A stretch of 64,000 nucleotides of DNA from Laceyella sediminis (GCF_003003125.1 NZ_PVTZ01000004.1:1-64000), one strand, 5' to 3'; numbered from the stretch's first letter, positions 1 through 8,691 are shown. Made by a program: numbers and translations. Notes: generated from the sequence alone by a model not told the origin.

Positions 1-85
1 AACACAAAATGACTTGAGTTCCCTTGTGGTTCTCAAGTCATTTTCCCATTTACTGGAGAGATGGCCCCAAAATCGGTCTTCGCTC
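1..85. repeat. Dispersed repeat, copy 1, with a 13-bp-stem hairpin
   Basis: The arms AAAATGACTTGAG (6-18) and CTCAAGTCATTTT (32-44) form a perfect 13-bp hairpin. The segment from base 1 to about 78 matches the reverse complement of about 61498-61575 with few mismatches. There it lies directly behind the stop codon of a tyrosine-recombinase fragment. A third hairpin with the same arms, but different loop and flanks, is at 47128-47169. The window may therefore begin just downstream of another recombinase copy; this is inference because that sequence is not shown. Confidence 0.75.
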
Positions 86-119
86 CCTCCACCCCTAGTT
101 GGGCAGCTATATAGTTTCT

Positions 120-371
120 TCAAGCTTCTTCAGCCAAAGCTTGTTTACGAAGTTGTTTCGATAACAAATCGGCTTGCCTCACGATTTCGGGAATGCGGCT
201 TTCCTTACCGACAAAGTGCTGAGTCAGTCTGAGCGCTGAAGGCAAATCAATGTAATTGCCCACAGACACATAGATGGGTTTGACGCCATCTTGGGTTCGG
301 AGTACTGCTCCCACCACATCTCCCTGATCCTTGATCCACTCCACACTTCCTTGAGATTTTTGAGGTGAAGA
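120..371 (-). pseudogene. Endonuclease V, 3' remnant only
   Basis: The C-terminal quarter of a deoxyinosine 3' endonuclease (EndoV/Nfi) can be read, including the segment GDVVGAVLRTQDGVKPIYVS and a following helix resembling the family C-terminus. EndoV proteins are usually about 220-240 residues, but only about 80 are present. The N-terminal part with the catalytic Asp residues is absent. Homology begins just past the hairpin at 373-414, so the upstream coding sequence was lost at that point. The reading frame continues upstream into the acetyltransferase tail, but those residues are not EndoV-like. It is very unlikely to encode an active enzyme. Confidence 0.7.
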
Positions 372-372
372 T

Positions 373-414
373 AACCAATAAAGCGAGCCGAATTTTTGGC
401 TCGCTTTATTGGTT
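373..414 (-). terminator. 17-bp perfect hairpin overlapping the GNAT stop codon
   Basis: The arms 373-389 and 398-414 are fully complementary. The stop codon of the upstream acetyltransferase lies within the stem. No good T-run follows on either side, so termination is probable rather than certain. Confidence 0.55.
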
Positions 415-963
415 GATATAGCGTTCACGGTATTCATGTTCCAGTATGCTCATGATGATAGAATCGTGATACTGATGATTGTAAAATAACGCCTCGCGCT
501 GCACTCCTTCTTTTTTGAATCCCAATTTCTCATACAAGTGAATGGCTCGTGCATTAAACGCAAAAACATTTAATTCGATCCGATGCAAATTCAAGACGCC
601 GAAAGCATAATCCAGCATAAGTTTCATTGCTTCCGTGCCATACCCTTTTCCTTGATGTGTTTGGTTTTGGATGGCGATGCGGATATAACAGCTACGGTTA
701 ATCGGACAGATCTCCAACAACTGGATGTCTCCAATCACTTCATCATTTTCAGTCAGAGCAATCAATAGAAGCACCCCGGATGAGTCTTGATTCTTGGCTT
801 CGATATATTGTCGTATCTGTTCCAAGGTGAAGCTTTTTTGTGTACCGGTGAGCCGCCTTGTTTCTGGATCAAACAAAAAGCGATGGTACAACTCGGCATC
901 TTCAACACTGACCGGACGCAGATAGACTTGCTTTCCTTCCAGAAAACGAATGGGTATGTGCAT
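406..963 (-). CDS. GNAT family N-acetyltransferase (RimJ/RimL type)
   Basis: This 185-residue protein transfers an acetyl group from acetyl-CoA to an amine; the substrate cannot be told. It starts with the typical RimJ/RimL beta strand (LRPVSVEDAELYHRFL). It carries the acetyl-CoA pyrophosphate loop QTHQGKGYGTEA at about residues 100-111 and the C-terminal FNARAIHLYEKLGFKKEG motif. The ATG at 963 is preceded by AAAGGAGGAAAATCCCC, a strong ribosome binding site. It appears monocistronic and ends in a hairpin. The family call is secure. Confidence 0.88.
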   Translation of the reverse strand: MHIPIRFLEGKQVYLRPVSVEDAELYHRFLFDPETRRLTGTQKSFTLEQIRQYIEAKNQDSSGVLLLIALTENDEVIGDIQLLEICPINRSCYIRIAIQNQTHQGKGYGTEAMKLMLDYAFGVLNLHRIELNVFAFNARAIHLYEKLGFKKEGVQREALFYNHQYHDSIIMSILEHEYRERYINQ

Positions 964-1063
964 GGGGATTTTCCTCCTTTAACGATATTTACTATACAGA
1001 ATTATTATCCTTTTGCAAATGTTTTTGTTGTAAATGGAAGAGTAGGCATTGTGATAGATGAGT

Positions 1064-1198
1064 TCAAAGCGACCACATAGGAAAATTCGTGCTAGGCTTC
1101 TTAGGAGGCGCTTCCTTTGAGCAAGCGGCAAGGATAAAAAGCAAGAGAATCAACGATAAAAATAAAGCGCTGTCTGTCAAGCATCGCCTCATTTTCAT
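1064..1198 (-). CDS. Possible small lipoprotein
   Basis: A frame of about 44 residues starts MKMRRCLTDS, continues with a leucine-rich hydrophobic core and ends in a lipobox (LAAC), followed by a short polar tail containing KEAPPKKP. This is how a very short Bacillus lipoprotein looks. Against it, no convincing Shine-Dalgarno sequence precedes either candidate ATG (1198 or 1192), and a longer in-frame start exists at 1246. It could be a real peptide or chance. Confidence 0.35.
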   Translation of the reverse strand: MKMRRCLTDSALFLSLILLLFILAACSKEAPPKKPSTNFPMWSL

Positions 1199-1345
1199 GC
1201 GGGAATTGAGGAAGTATAGAGGATAGAGAAATCCTAAACTGCGCATTGTGTTTTTTGATAAAATCTTACTTGCACTATAAGATCAGAAGCAACAAAATTT
1301 ATTGAACCCGATCTCGCTTTTAACATGATCGAAAGGATGTTAAGC

Positions 1346-3510
1346 ATGAGCGAATCTCATCAGGAGTATATCGTGATCTCGGGTGCCAGGGAAAACAATC
1401 TCAAAAACGTATCCTTGCGCATTCCAAAGCGAAAAATCACCATTTTTACCGGTGTGTCCGGTTCCGGCAAATCGTCGATCGTTTTTGATACCATCGCCGC
1501 TGAATCCCAGCGCCTACTGAACGAAAACTTCAGCATGTTCGTCCGCACCTTTCTGCCGCGGGTTCCGCAACCAGATGCAGACGCAATCGAGAATCTGAGC
1601 ATGGCTGTGATTGTGGATCAGAAGCGGCTGGGTGGCGGTTCTCATTCCACCATTGGTACGATTACGGATATTTCTCCCATTCTCCGTCTGCTTTTCTCCC
1701 GAGTGGGTCAGCCTTATATTGGACATTGAATGAAGGGGCGATTTTGCTACCGGACTATTCGGTGAGCGGCTGGGAGTGGAATATCATCGCACAGACGGGG
1801 GAATTTGATCTCGACAAGAAGCTGAGCGATTATTCGGATGAAGAATTGGAGCGCTTGCTGTACGCCAAAGCAAGAAAAGTAAAGATGGATTTCGCAGGCA
1901 AGGCAACCAATATTACAGTGGAAGGCGTCATTGAAAAGTTCACCAACAAATACATTAAGCAGGATGTGAAAACCAAGTCCGAGCGCACACAAAAAGCTGT
2001 GGCGCCTTTTATTTCTGAGGGCACCTGTCCCAGTTGCCATGGCGCGAGACTCAGTCAAGCCGCACTCAGTTGCAAGATCAATGGACTCAACATTGCGGAT
2101 TTGTCCTCCATGGAAGTCGGACAGCTCATCCATACCATCCGAGAAATCGACGATCCTGTTGCTGCGCCAATTATCAAGTCGCTGACGGAACGGTTGCAAC
2201 ATCTCGTGGATATTGGTCTTGACTACTTGACGCTGGATCGCGAGACGGATACATTGTCCGGCGGTGAGTCACAACGTGTGAAGATGGTGAAGCACTTAAG
2301 CGGCAGTCTGGTGGATGTCACTTACATTTTCGATGAGCCCAGCGTCGGCTTGCACCCCCGTGATGTGCACCGATTAAATGGGTTACTTCAGAAGTTGCGC
2401 GACAAGGGTAATACGGTGATTGTCGTTGAGCATGATCCCGATGTGATTAAGGTAGCTGATCATATTGTTGACGTCGGGCCTCATGCCGGTAGTCGCGGTG
2501 GCACCATTGTGTATGAAGGGAGTTTCCAAGGTCTGCTGGAGTCCGGTACACTGACAGGAACCTATATGAAACGGCCATTCCAGCTGAAGCACGATTGCAG
2601 GCAGCCATCCGGTAAGTTGTCCATCAAGGATGCCACACTGCACAACCTGCAGAAGGTGAGCGTAGATATTCCGACCGGAGTGCTGACAGTAGTTACAGGG
2701 GTCGCCGGATCAGGCAAGAGCACGCTGATTAACAAAGTATTTCTCAGCCAGTATCCGGATGCGATCGTCATCGACCAATCGGCGGTAGGCGTATCGACAC
2801 GCTCAAACTCCGCGACCTATACGGGCATTATGGATGATGTGCGCAAGGCGTTTGCTTCTGCGAACAAGGTCAGTCCAGGCTTGTTTAGCTTTAATTCTAA
2901 GGGAGCTTGTGAGAACTGCAAAGGGTTGGGAGTTGTGTATACCGACCTTGCATTCCTCGACAGCGTGAAGTTGCCATGCGAAAAATGCGGTGGCAAACGC
3001 TTTAAGGATGAGGTGCTCGCATACAAGTTTAACGGCAAATCTATTGCTGAAGTGCTAGAGATGACTGTGGAGCAGGCATTGGAATTCTTTCAGCTAAAAG
3101 AGGTTGTGCGTAAGCTTCAGACGCTGAGTGATGTAGGGCTGAACTATATCACACTCGGACAACCACTCAGCACGCTCTCGGGTGGGGAATGCCAGCGCAT
3201 CAAGCTAGCAAGCGAATTGCATAAAAAGGGCAACATCTACGTGATGGACGAGCCGACGACCGGCTTGCACATGTCAGATATCGGTCACCTGCTGGGGATT
3301 ATGAACCGGCTTGTGGATGCCGGTAATACGGTGATTGTTATCGAACACAACCTCGATGTAATCAGCCAAGCGGACTGGATCATCGATATGGGACCAGACG
3401 GAGGCAGCAAGGGGGGGCAGGTGGTATTTGAGGGCACCCCTTCGCAGATAATCCATGCGGAGCAGTCGATCACAGGAAAATACTTAGGCAATGCATTAAG
3501 TTCATTTTAA
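1346..3510 (+). pseudogene. UvrA-like excinuclease ATPase, broken by an internal deletion
   Basis: The gene encodes a two-ABC-domain UvrA-like protein of the short class seen in Bacillales and in DrrC-type drug-resistance proteins. Part 1 (1346-1729) holds Walker A (TGVSGSGKSS) and ends FSRVGQPYIGH followed by stop. Part 2 (open from 1726) resumes at NEGAILLPDY and runs normally to 3510. It contains CPSCHGARL, two LSGGE signatures, DEPSVGLHPRD, a second Walker A (GVAGSGKST), the zinc motif CENCKG/CEKCGG and a second DEPTTGLH. Between the parts, roughly 30-40 codons expected by family comparison (the first FSFN..G.C..C insertion) are missing and the join changes frame. The start is ATG 1346, after AAAGGA. 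A truncated C-terminal polypeptide could still be made from 1726, but a working ATPase is unlikely. Confidence 0.82.
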
Positions 3511-3528
3511 GGAAAACAGATAAAAGAG

Positions 3529-3556
3529 AAGGCAACCTGTGATGAATGGTTGCCTT
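3529..3556. terminator. Hairpin between convergent genes
   Basis: AAGGCAACC (3529-3537) pairs with GGTTGCCTT (3548-3556). It lies between the UvrA-like gene and the convergent DUF5519 gene. A pyrimidine-rich tract follows on the minus strand. Confidence 0.6.
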
Positions 3557-3568
3557 CCCTCAGATCAT

Positions 3569-3886
3569 TCAGTTTTTGTTGTTCTTCTGGGCCAATCGGT
3601 CATATTGCATTCTGAACAGTTTGATAAGTTGAGGGAGATCTTGTTCTCCTTTGATCCAAAAACTCACCCAACCCGAATTGGGAACGACATGATGCGGTTC
3701 AGCCACCCCGGAAGCAACGAGCTCGTTGCGAATCGATTTGGGAAACGGGAAATCGGCGAGTTTTTCACCGTGCAGATGACCCAACTCTTTGTTCTGATAA
3801 CGAAATTCTACGCCTCCAAACCGGTGGTCATGTTCGGTTACGCCTTCCCAGCTGAGCAATTCATGTCTCAACGCTTCGAGTATCAT
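3569..3886 (-). CDS. DUF5519 (luciferase-type fold) protein
   Basis: This protein of about 105 residues has the pattern RFGGVEFRYQNKELGHLHG, then LADFPFPKSIRNELV, AEPHHVVPNSGWVS and a C-terminal LIKLFRMQYDRL helix. These match proteins annotated as DUF5519 or 'luciferase family'. They have no proven reaction. The ATG at 3886 is preferred over the upstream GTG (3895) because GGAGGG lies at a good distance from it. It looks complete and monocistronic. Confidence 0.75.
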   Translation of the reverse strand: MILEALRHELLSWEGVTEHDHRFGGVEFRYQNKELGHLHGEKLADFPFPKSIRNELVASGVAEPHHVVPNSGWVSFWIKGEQDLPQLIKLFRMQYDRLAQKNNKN

Positions 3887-4002
3887 GAGTAACACCCTCC
3901 TTGAAGGAATGAATGATCTTGCTTAGTAAATCCATTCCCCTTCACAATATTTATAAAACTTAATATACGAAAAAATTTATTAATTATTGCATGGAGTTGC
4001 CC

Positions 4003-4034
4003 AAAAAAATAGAACCCGATGATGAACGGGTTCT
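4003..4034 (-). terminator. Intrinsic terminator of lysA
   Basis: On the minus strand, AGAACCCG and CGGGTTCT pair and are followed by ATTTTTTT. It lies about 40 bases past the lysA stop codon. Confidence 0.85.
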
Positions 4035-4071
4035 TGCTTTATGGAAGAGATGCTTGATGGTAATAAAGGTG

Positions 4072-5394
4072 TTAGACGATGTTGGACAAGACCGATCTTT
4101 TGCGATCATGGCGGACCAGGTCTTCATATGTTTCCCGTTCCACCACCAAGTCGGCGATACCATCCCGAACAAAGACGACGGCAGGGCGGCGGAGGCGATT
4201 ATAGTTGCTGGCCATGGAATAGCCATAGGCTCCGGTGGAGAGAACCGCAAGGATGTCTCCGCTTGTTACTTGCGGCAGATCGATATCCCAAATAAGCATA
4301 TCTCCGCTTTCGCAACATTTGCCCGCAATCGAGACGGTTTCAGTTGCCACCATCGACGCTTTATTGGCCAGTAGCGCTTCGTACTTCGCTTGGTAAAGGG
4401 CGGGCCGGATGTTATCGGTCATGCCTCCGTCCACCGCCACATATGTGCGAATCCCCGGAATCTGCTTGATTGAGCCTACGGAGTAAAGGGTTGTGCCAGC
4501 ATTCCCCACAATACCGCGGCCCGGTTCAATCCAAATTTCCGGGTTTGGCAAGTTGCGTTTGGCCCAAGCAGCTGCCACCTCTTGCGTAATCGTTTCTACG
4601 AAGGTTTCGATTTCCACCGGATCATCTTCATCGGTATACCGAATGCCAAAACCCCCGCCCAAATTAAGCACCTTCACTTCATAACCGGTTTCTTGCCGCA
4701 CGCTGTCCAAAAATTCCCGGATGACCTTGATCGCTTCAACAAATCCAGTGGTATCAAAAATTTGCGATCCGATGTGGACATGAATACCCAATAGATTGAA
4801 ATGCGTTTTTGCTAATGCCTGCCGGATTGCAAGCATCGCCTGCCCATCAGCCACACCAAACCCGAATTTCGAATCTTCTTGGCCGGTGGAGATGTATTCA
4901 TGGGTGTGCACTTCAATCCCTGGCGTGAGGCGAAGCATCACATTGACTTGTATGCCGGATGCGGAAGCCAAATCATGGAGTAAAGCCATCTCATAAAAGT
5001 TGTCCACAACATAACAGCCTACGCCTGCTTCAAGCGCCATCCGCAATTCTTCTTCCGATTTGTTGTTGCCGTGAAAATGTATGCGCTCGGCGGGAAATCC
5101 AGCTTGGAGAGCGGTGTACAATTCTCCGCTTGAGACCACATCCAAAGAGAGATTCTCTTCGGCTGCCAGTTGCGCCATCGCGATGCAACTGAACGCTTTG
5201 CTGGCGTAAGCGACTTGAAAAGCAAATCCGCTTTGTTCGAATGATTTGACAAAACGGCGGCTGTTTTCCCTGATCAATGCCTCGTCATAAACATATAGTG
5301 GCGTTCCAAAGGTTTTAGCCAATTCCACCGTATCGCATCCGCCAATGGTGAGATGGCCTTGACTGCCAATGTGACTCGTGCCGGTTAAGCGCAT
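4072..5394 (-). CDS. lysA: Diaminopimelate decarboxylase
   Basis: LysA decarboxylates meso-diaminopimelate to L-lysine, the last step of lysine synthesis, using PLP in the cytoplasm. The 440-residue length is normal. The PLP lysine is in VAYASKAF (K66). HGNNKSEEEL, GSQIFD, the glycine loop LNLGGGFGIRY, EPGRG and the dimer-interface active-site motif CCESGD all appear in the expected order. The ATG is fixed by ATTAGGAGG plus seven Ts. Upstream are an L-box lysine riboswitch and a terminator stem that contains this Shine-Dalgarno sequence, so lysine should repress it. It is monocistronic, with its own terminator. Confidence 0.97.
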   Translation of the reverse strand: MRLTGTSHIGSQGHLTIGGCDTVELAKTFGTPLYVYDEALIRENSRRFVKSFEQSGFAFQVAYASKAFSCIAMAQLAAEENLSLDVVSSGELYTALQAGFPAERIHFHGNNKSEEELRMALEAGVGCYVVDNFYEMALLHDLASASGIQVNVMLRLTPGIEVHTHEYISTGQEDSKFGFGVADGQAMLAIRQALAKTHFNLLGIHVHIGSQIFDTTGFVEAIKVIREFLDSVRQETGYEVKVLNLGGGFGIRYTDEDDPVEIETFVETITQEVAAAWAKRNLPNPEIWIEPGRGIVGNAGTTLYSVGSIKQIPGIRTYVAVDGGMTDNIRPALYQAKYEALLANKASMVATETVSIAGKCCESGDMLIWDIDLPQVTSGDILAVLSTGAYGYSMASNYNRLRRPAVVFVRDGIADLVVERETYEDLVRHDRKRSVLSNIV

Positions 5395-5401
5395 AAAAAA
5401 A

Positions 5402-5429
5402 CCTCCTAATCAGCAATAGATATTAGGAG
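5402..5429 (-). terminator. Riboswitch expression platform: terminator whose 3' arm is the lysA ribosome binding site
   Basis: On the minus strand, CTCCTAAT (5429-5422) pairs with ATTAGGAG (5410-5403), followed by G, seven Ts and the ATG of lysA. The 3' arm is also the Shine-Dalgarno sequence. The hairpin could therefore stop transcription and hide the ribosome site at once. A separate 7-bp helix, TATAGTC (5432-5438) with GACTATA (5460-5466), lies just upstream and may be part of the switch. Confidence 0.75.
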
Positions 5430-5504
5430 AGTATAGTCGGGCAATTAAAAATACCATCTGACTATAGACGGCATCCCTTATCAAAACCGCACCATAACCA
5501 TATC

Positions 5505-5706
5505 TCCTGAAGATAGCACACCACGCATATTAAATGAATATGCGTGACAGTTCTGCCCCTGTTCGGGTACAGACCCAGCATCCCTGCCCAGAGAATGCAG
5601 GGAAACTTCGGCGACTTTTCCTTTCCATGGCCGTCACTGATCTTCTCTGGATCTCAGGTCATGTACTAATAAAAGTCGCAACCTCTACCTCATCAAAGCC
5701 ATGATG
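5505..5706 (-). promoter_or_regulatory. Lysine riboswitch (L box)
   Basis: Read on the minus strand, the region has the conserved L-box blocks in order: GATGAGGTAGAGGTTGCGA, a TTTATTAGTA segment, GGCCATGGAAAGG, AAAAGTCGCCGAAG, CTGGGTCTGT, ACTGTCACG and GTGGTGTGCTATC. It sits between a sigma-A promoter and lysA. Lysine binding in this family favours the terminator, which matches the hairpin at 5402-5429. Confidence 0.95.
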
Positions 5707-5743
5707 AGGTTTTGTTTTATGCAGTTGTCATTTAATGTGTCTT

Positions 5744-5772
5744 AGTATAGCATGCTATGGCGACGGTGTGAA
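5744..5772 (-). promoter_or_regulatory. Sigma-A type promoter of lysA
   Basis: On the minus strand, TTCACA (5772-5767), a 17-base spacer and TATACT (5749-5744) lie just upstream of the riboswitch. Confidence 0.7.
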
Positions 5773-5909
5773 GGGGAAAACTGATTCTTTACAATCCTTT
5801 TAATGCATATTCACTGTAACAGCAGAGTGTGGCTTGGTGGAATAGAAAAATCAACATAGCGATAGTCTGTTACAATATGGTTGGAATGAGCAAAGAAAGG
5901 GGCATAATC

Positions 5910-6983
5910 ATGCATCAATGCACAACGCTGTTGTCTGCCATCTCCATTCAGCATCCGATTATCCAAGCACCAATGGCTGGAGGAGTGACGACTCCCAAAT
6001 TGGTGGCAGCCGTGTCAAATGCCGGTGGGCTCGGGTCATTGGGCGCTGGATATTTGTCCCCATCGAAACTGCGCGCGGAGATCAAGCAGATCCGCAGGCT
6101 GACATCCAAACCCTTCGCCGTCAACCTCTTTATCCCCGAACAGCCAACGCATGTAGATGAAAAAAGCTTAACGGAACTCGTCGGCCAGCTCAAGCCGATT
6201 TGTGATGAATTGGGGATAGATGCGGAACAACTGACGATCGCTTATCAGGATCTGTTTGACGAGCAATTTGCCGTCGTCGTGGAAGAGCGGGTTCCTGTCT
6301 TCAGTTTCACTTTTGGTCTGTTGCCTTCCGAAAAGATTGAACAATGCAAAAAAGCAGGCATCTTTGTCATGGGCACTGCCACTACGGTGCATGAAGCCAT
6401 ACAATTGGAACAGCTCGGCGTCGACGCCGTTGTGGCGCAGGGGAGTGAAGCCGGCGGGCACCGAGGCACGTTTGCCCACGCTTATCACGAGGCCATGATT
6501 GGCACCATGGCGTTGGTTCCACAGGTGGCTGATCACGTCAAGGTGCCAGTTGTCGCCGCTGGTGGGATTATGGACGCTAGAGGAATTGCTGCCAGCTTCG
6601 CTTTGGGGGCTTCTGCGGTGCAGATGGGAACGGCGTTTATTCCATGCGAAGAGTGTGGAGCCCATCCATTATATAAACAAGCGCTTATCGCATCGACCGA
6701 AGATCGCATTGCCGTGACTTCGTCAATTACTGGGAAAGCAGTGCGCGGCTTGCGCAACAAGCTAATGGATTTAACTGAACAGTTGCCTGAGACGTTGCCG
6801 TATCCATTACAGCATGTTTTGACACAACACATCCGCAAAGCAGCAGCAGAGCAATTGCGGCCAGAGTGGATGTCGATGTGGGCGGGGCAAGGCATCCGGT
6901 TGGCAAGACAACAGAGCGCCCAGGAACTGGTAAATCGATTAGCCCAGGAAACAGACAGTATCATCAGAATGTTGAAACTATAG
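5910..6983 (+). CDS. Nitronate monooxygenase family protein
   Basis: This FMN-dependent TIM-barrel protein belongs to the class that oxidises alkyl nitronates (formerly 2-nitropropane dioxygenase). The N-terminus has HPIIQAPMAGGVTTPKLVAAV and NAGGLGSLGAGYLS. The FMN phosphate-binding segments are QGSEAGGHRGTF and VVAAGGIMDARGIAASFALG, followed by VQMGTAF. The frame is open from 5829, but ATG 5910 is the best start, with GAAAGGGGC ahead of it. That gives about 357 residues, normal for the family. Some relatives act as enoyl-ACP reductases (FabK), so the substrate is uncertain. Confidence 0.9.
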   Translation: MHQCTTLLSAISIQHPIIQAPMAGGVTTPKLVAAVSNAGGLGSLGAGYLSPSKLRAEIKQIRRLTSKPFAVNLFIPEQPTHVDEKSLTELVGQLKPICDELGIDAEQLTIAYQDLFDEQFAVVVEERVPVFSFTFGLLPSEKIEQCKKAGIFVMGTATTVHEAIQLEQLGVDAVVAQGSEAGGHRGTFAHAYHEAMIGTMALVPQVADHVKVPVVAAGGIMDARGIAASFALGASAVQMGTAFIPCEECGAHPLYKQALIASTEDRIAVTSSITGKAVRGLRNKLMDLTEQLPETLPYPLQHVLTQHIRKAAAEQLRPEWMSMWAGQGIRLARQQSAQELVNRLAQETDSIIRMLKL

Positions 6984-7069
6984 ATAATAAACAAATTAAA
7001 TGGACAAAAATAACAAACTGCAATCTATCTCAGATCAGTTTGCAATATAAACAGGAAGAAATTGAAAGG

Positions 7070-7093
7070 GGATGTCTCTGTACAGAGACATCC
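7070..7093. terminator. 24-base perfect palindrome behind the recombinase
   Basis: GGATGTCTCTG-TA-CAGAGACATCC is directly downstream of the recombinase stop on the minus strand and is followed there by CCCTTTC. It is probably a terminator, but a perfect palindrome beside a recombinase could also be a protein-binding site. Confidence 0.55.
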
Positions 7094-7097
7094 TGAT

Positions 7098-8141
7098 TTA
7101 CATCAATTCATCCAGACGGTCCAACTCTTCATCCTTTTGATCATTGACAACGTGTGTATAAATCTGGGTTGTGTTGATGGAGGAATGGCCCAAAATCTCT
7201 TGCACTACGCGAATATTGGCGCCGTTGGAGAGCAAAAGGGTAGCCAGTGTGTGACGCAATTTATGTGGCGAAATGTTTTTCGCTTTGGGAGGCAAATCCG
7301 CTTCTTTCACATATTTGTTGATGATTTTATTGATGGAGACGCGGCTGATCCGACCGCCATTCCGATTTAAAAACAATGCTGATTCATGTCCTGTTGCCGG
7401 GGTAGGCCGTACTGCTATGTAATCCTTGAGGGCAGTGGTGGCGGTGTTGTTCAGTTTTAGCATCCGCTCTTTGTTCCCCTTACCCAAAACAACGATGCGA
7501 ACGGTCTCTTTCTGTTCTTGAATGCTGGTTGTATCGAGGCGCACTAATTCGGATACGCGCAACCCGGTATTAAGAAAAATGAGGAGGATAGCCAGATCCC
7601 GATACCGCAGCCAGCTCAAGCGCTTGTAGTTTCTCATATCGAAGAAGTCATGGACGCTGTGGACCAAACGCAAGGCTTCATCATGCGTTAAAAAAACGGG
7701 AACGCGCTGTTTATTGCGGGCACGTAATGTCACATCCTCAAACTCAGTCATGGGGTTGCGATCTAGTGCTCCGCATTTAACCAAATACCGAAACAGGGAT
7801 TGGAGCGAAGCCCGTTTGCGATTTTTGCCCGCATGCGAATTCTCCCGCACCTGTACCGTTTCTACAAGTCTTCCATTGATCTTCCTGGTTACTTTGCGCT
7901 CATACCCATGTTCGATATAACGAAAAAAGCGCTTGATCGTTCGACCGGTCACATCTTCAAGCTCGTGCCCATGTTCTTCCAAATAATCAAAAAACAGTTT
8001 AAAGTCATATACATACGCCGCGACTGTTTCGATGGAGCGGTCGGCGCTGATCATCTCCAATATGTACTCTTGGACGTCTTCAGGAAGTTCCATGGCTAAG
8101 CGATTGATATTTTCTGGTAATTTGCGTGATAAGTATTTCAT
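7098..8141 (-). CDS. Tyrosine recombinase (XerC/D-like), complete
   Basis: This 347-residue site-specific recombinase has an N-terminal SAM-like DNA-binding half (to about residue 150) and a C-terminal catalytic half. The catalytic residues are visible: Arg in NTGLRVSEL, Lys in GKGNKER, HxxR in SPHKLRHTLAT, His in LGHSS and the nucleophile Tyr in TTQIYTHV. It is longer than XerC (about 300), mostly from an insert around residues 80-105. There are no phage or transposon genes beside it. The upstream 550 bases are non-coding and structured. The role may be dimer resolution or mobility of a lost element. Confidence 0.9.
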   Translation of the reverse strand: MKYLSRKLPENINRLAMELPEDVQEYILEMISADRSIETVAAYVYDFKLFFDYLEEHGHELEDVTGRTIKRFFRYIEHGYERKVTRKINGRLVETVQVRENSHAGKNRKRASLQSLFRYLVKCGALDRNPMTEFEDVTLRARNKQRVPVFLTHDEALRLVHSVHDFFDMRNYKRLSWLRYRDLAILLIFLNTGLRVSELVRLDTTSIQEQKETVRIVVLGKGNKERMLKLNNTATTALKDYIAVRPTPATGHESALFLNRNGGRISRVSINKIINKYVKEADLPPKAKNISPHKLRHTLATLLLSNGANIRVVQEILGHSSINTTQIYTHVVNDQKDEELDRLDELM

Positions 8142-8334
8142 CGTTGCTTCACTCCGGTGTGAATTATGATAAAAAATAGGTTGGTATGTTTGGAAAAGAA
8201 GTCAAAAATGAAAAATCAGGGAGACCCATGGGATTCAGACGAAAAATAAAAGGCCTTTTTGATCGCTATTGGTTTACAAAATTGAACTAACCACTGAAAA
8301 CCTTGGCATTCTTGGGTTTTCTGCTTCCCTCCGA

Positions 8335-8388
8335 TTAATTTTTCGTATGGTTTTGTAACGAAACGGGGGGAAGCGAGAAAAACCTCAT
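8335..8388 (-). CDS. Candidate 17-codon leader ORF upstream of the recombinase
   Basis: AAGGAGGG stands nine bases ahead of an ATG opening a 17-codon frame (MRFFSLPPVSLQNHTKN). It is on the same strand as, and about 190 bases upstream of, the recombinase. The ORF lies inside the hairpin 8323-8374. It may be a leader peptide or chance; there is no homology to rely on. Confidence 0.3.
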   Translation of the reverse strand: MRFFSLPPVSLQNHTKN

Positions 8389-8565
8389 GAATAACATCCC
8401 TCCTTCATTCTTCTTGTCAAGTGGTCGACCTTGCGATAGCGACAAAGGCAAGGTGGTTGTAATCCGATTTTTCACTCCGCAAGGGAAAACGACTTGCAAT
8501 GACGATGCCACAACAGGATTTGTAACCCTGGCAGATGGTTAAAGGAGCTATTTTTTTGTCATATA

Positions 8566-8593
8566 GGTTAACGAAACGATTCTTTCGTTAACC
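8566..8593. repeat. 11-bp perfect inverted repeat, operator-like
   Basis: GGTTAACGAAA and TTTCGTTAACC are separated by six bases. It lies between the recombinase and the GNAT gene, about 90 bases past the GNAT stop. There is no T-run after it, so a protein-binding site is as likely as a terminator. Confidence 0.6.
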
Positions 8594-8691
8594 AACTATT
8601 ATTATAGTAAAATCGAAGCAGAAGATCATTGCTTTTCTTGTTGAATTCACAATAAATATATAAAATGAATCGTTTGTAAATATTTTGTAGA

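Larger units (their letters stand above)
8142..8691. other. 550-base intergenic region rich in inverted repeats
   Basis: No gene of normal size is present. From the recombinase outwards there are: an imperfect hairpin GAAAACC/GGTTTTC (about 8296-8322), a larger hairpin of 7+3+6 bp (8323-8374), a 17-codon ORF with a strong Shine-Dalgarno sequence (8335-8388, minus), a hairpin ACCTTGC/GCAAGGT (about 8429-8455) and an 11-bp perfect inverted repeat (8566-8593). No known riboswitch class was recognised on either strand. Confidence 0.6.

Noticed and set aside
120-437. Full 105-residue frame over the EndoV remnant as a normal gene
   Set aside because: The first 20-odd residues are read from the acetyltransferase tail and a hairpin; only the rest is EndoV-like, so I call it a remnant.
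8400-8560. Known riboswitch or T-box in the recombinase upstream region
   Set aside because: Checked both strands for T-box, cobalamin, preQ1, c-di-AMP and 6S-type blocks; none fits, so it is described only as structured.
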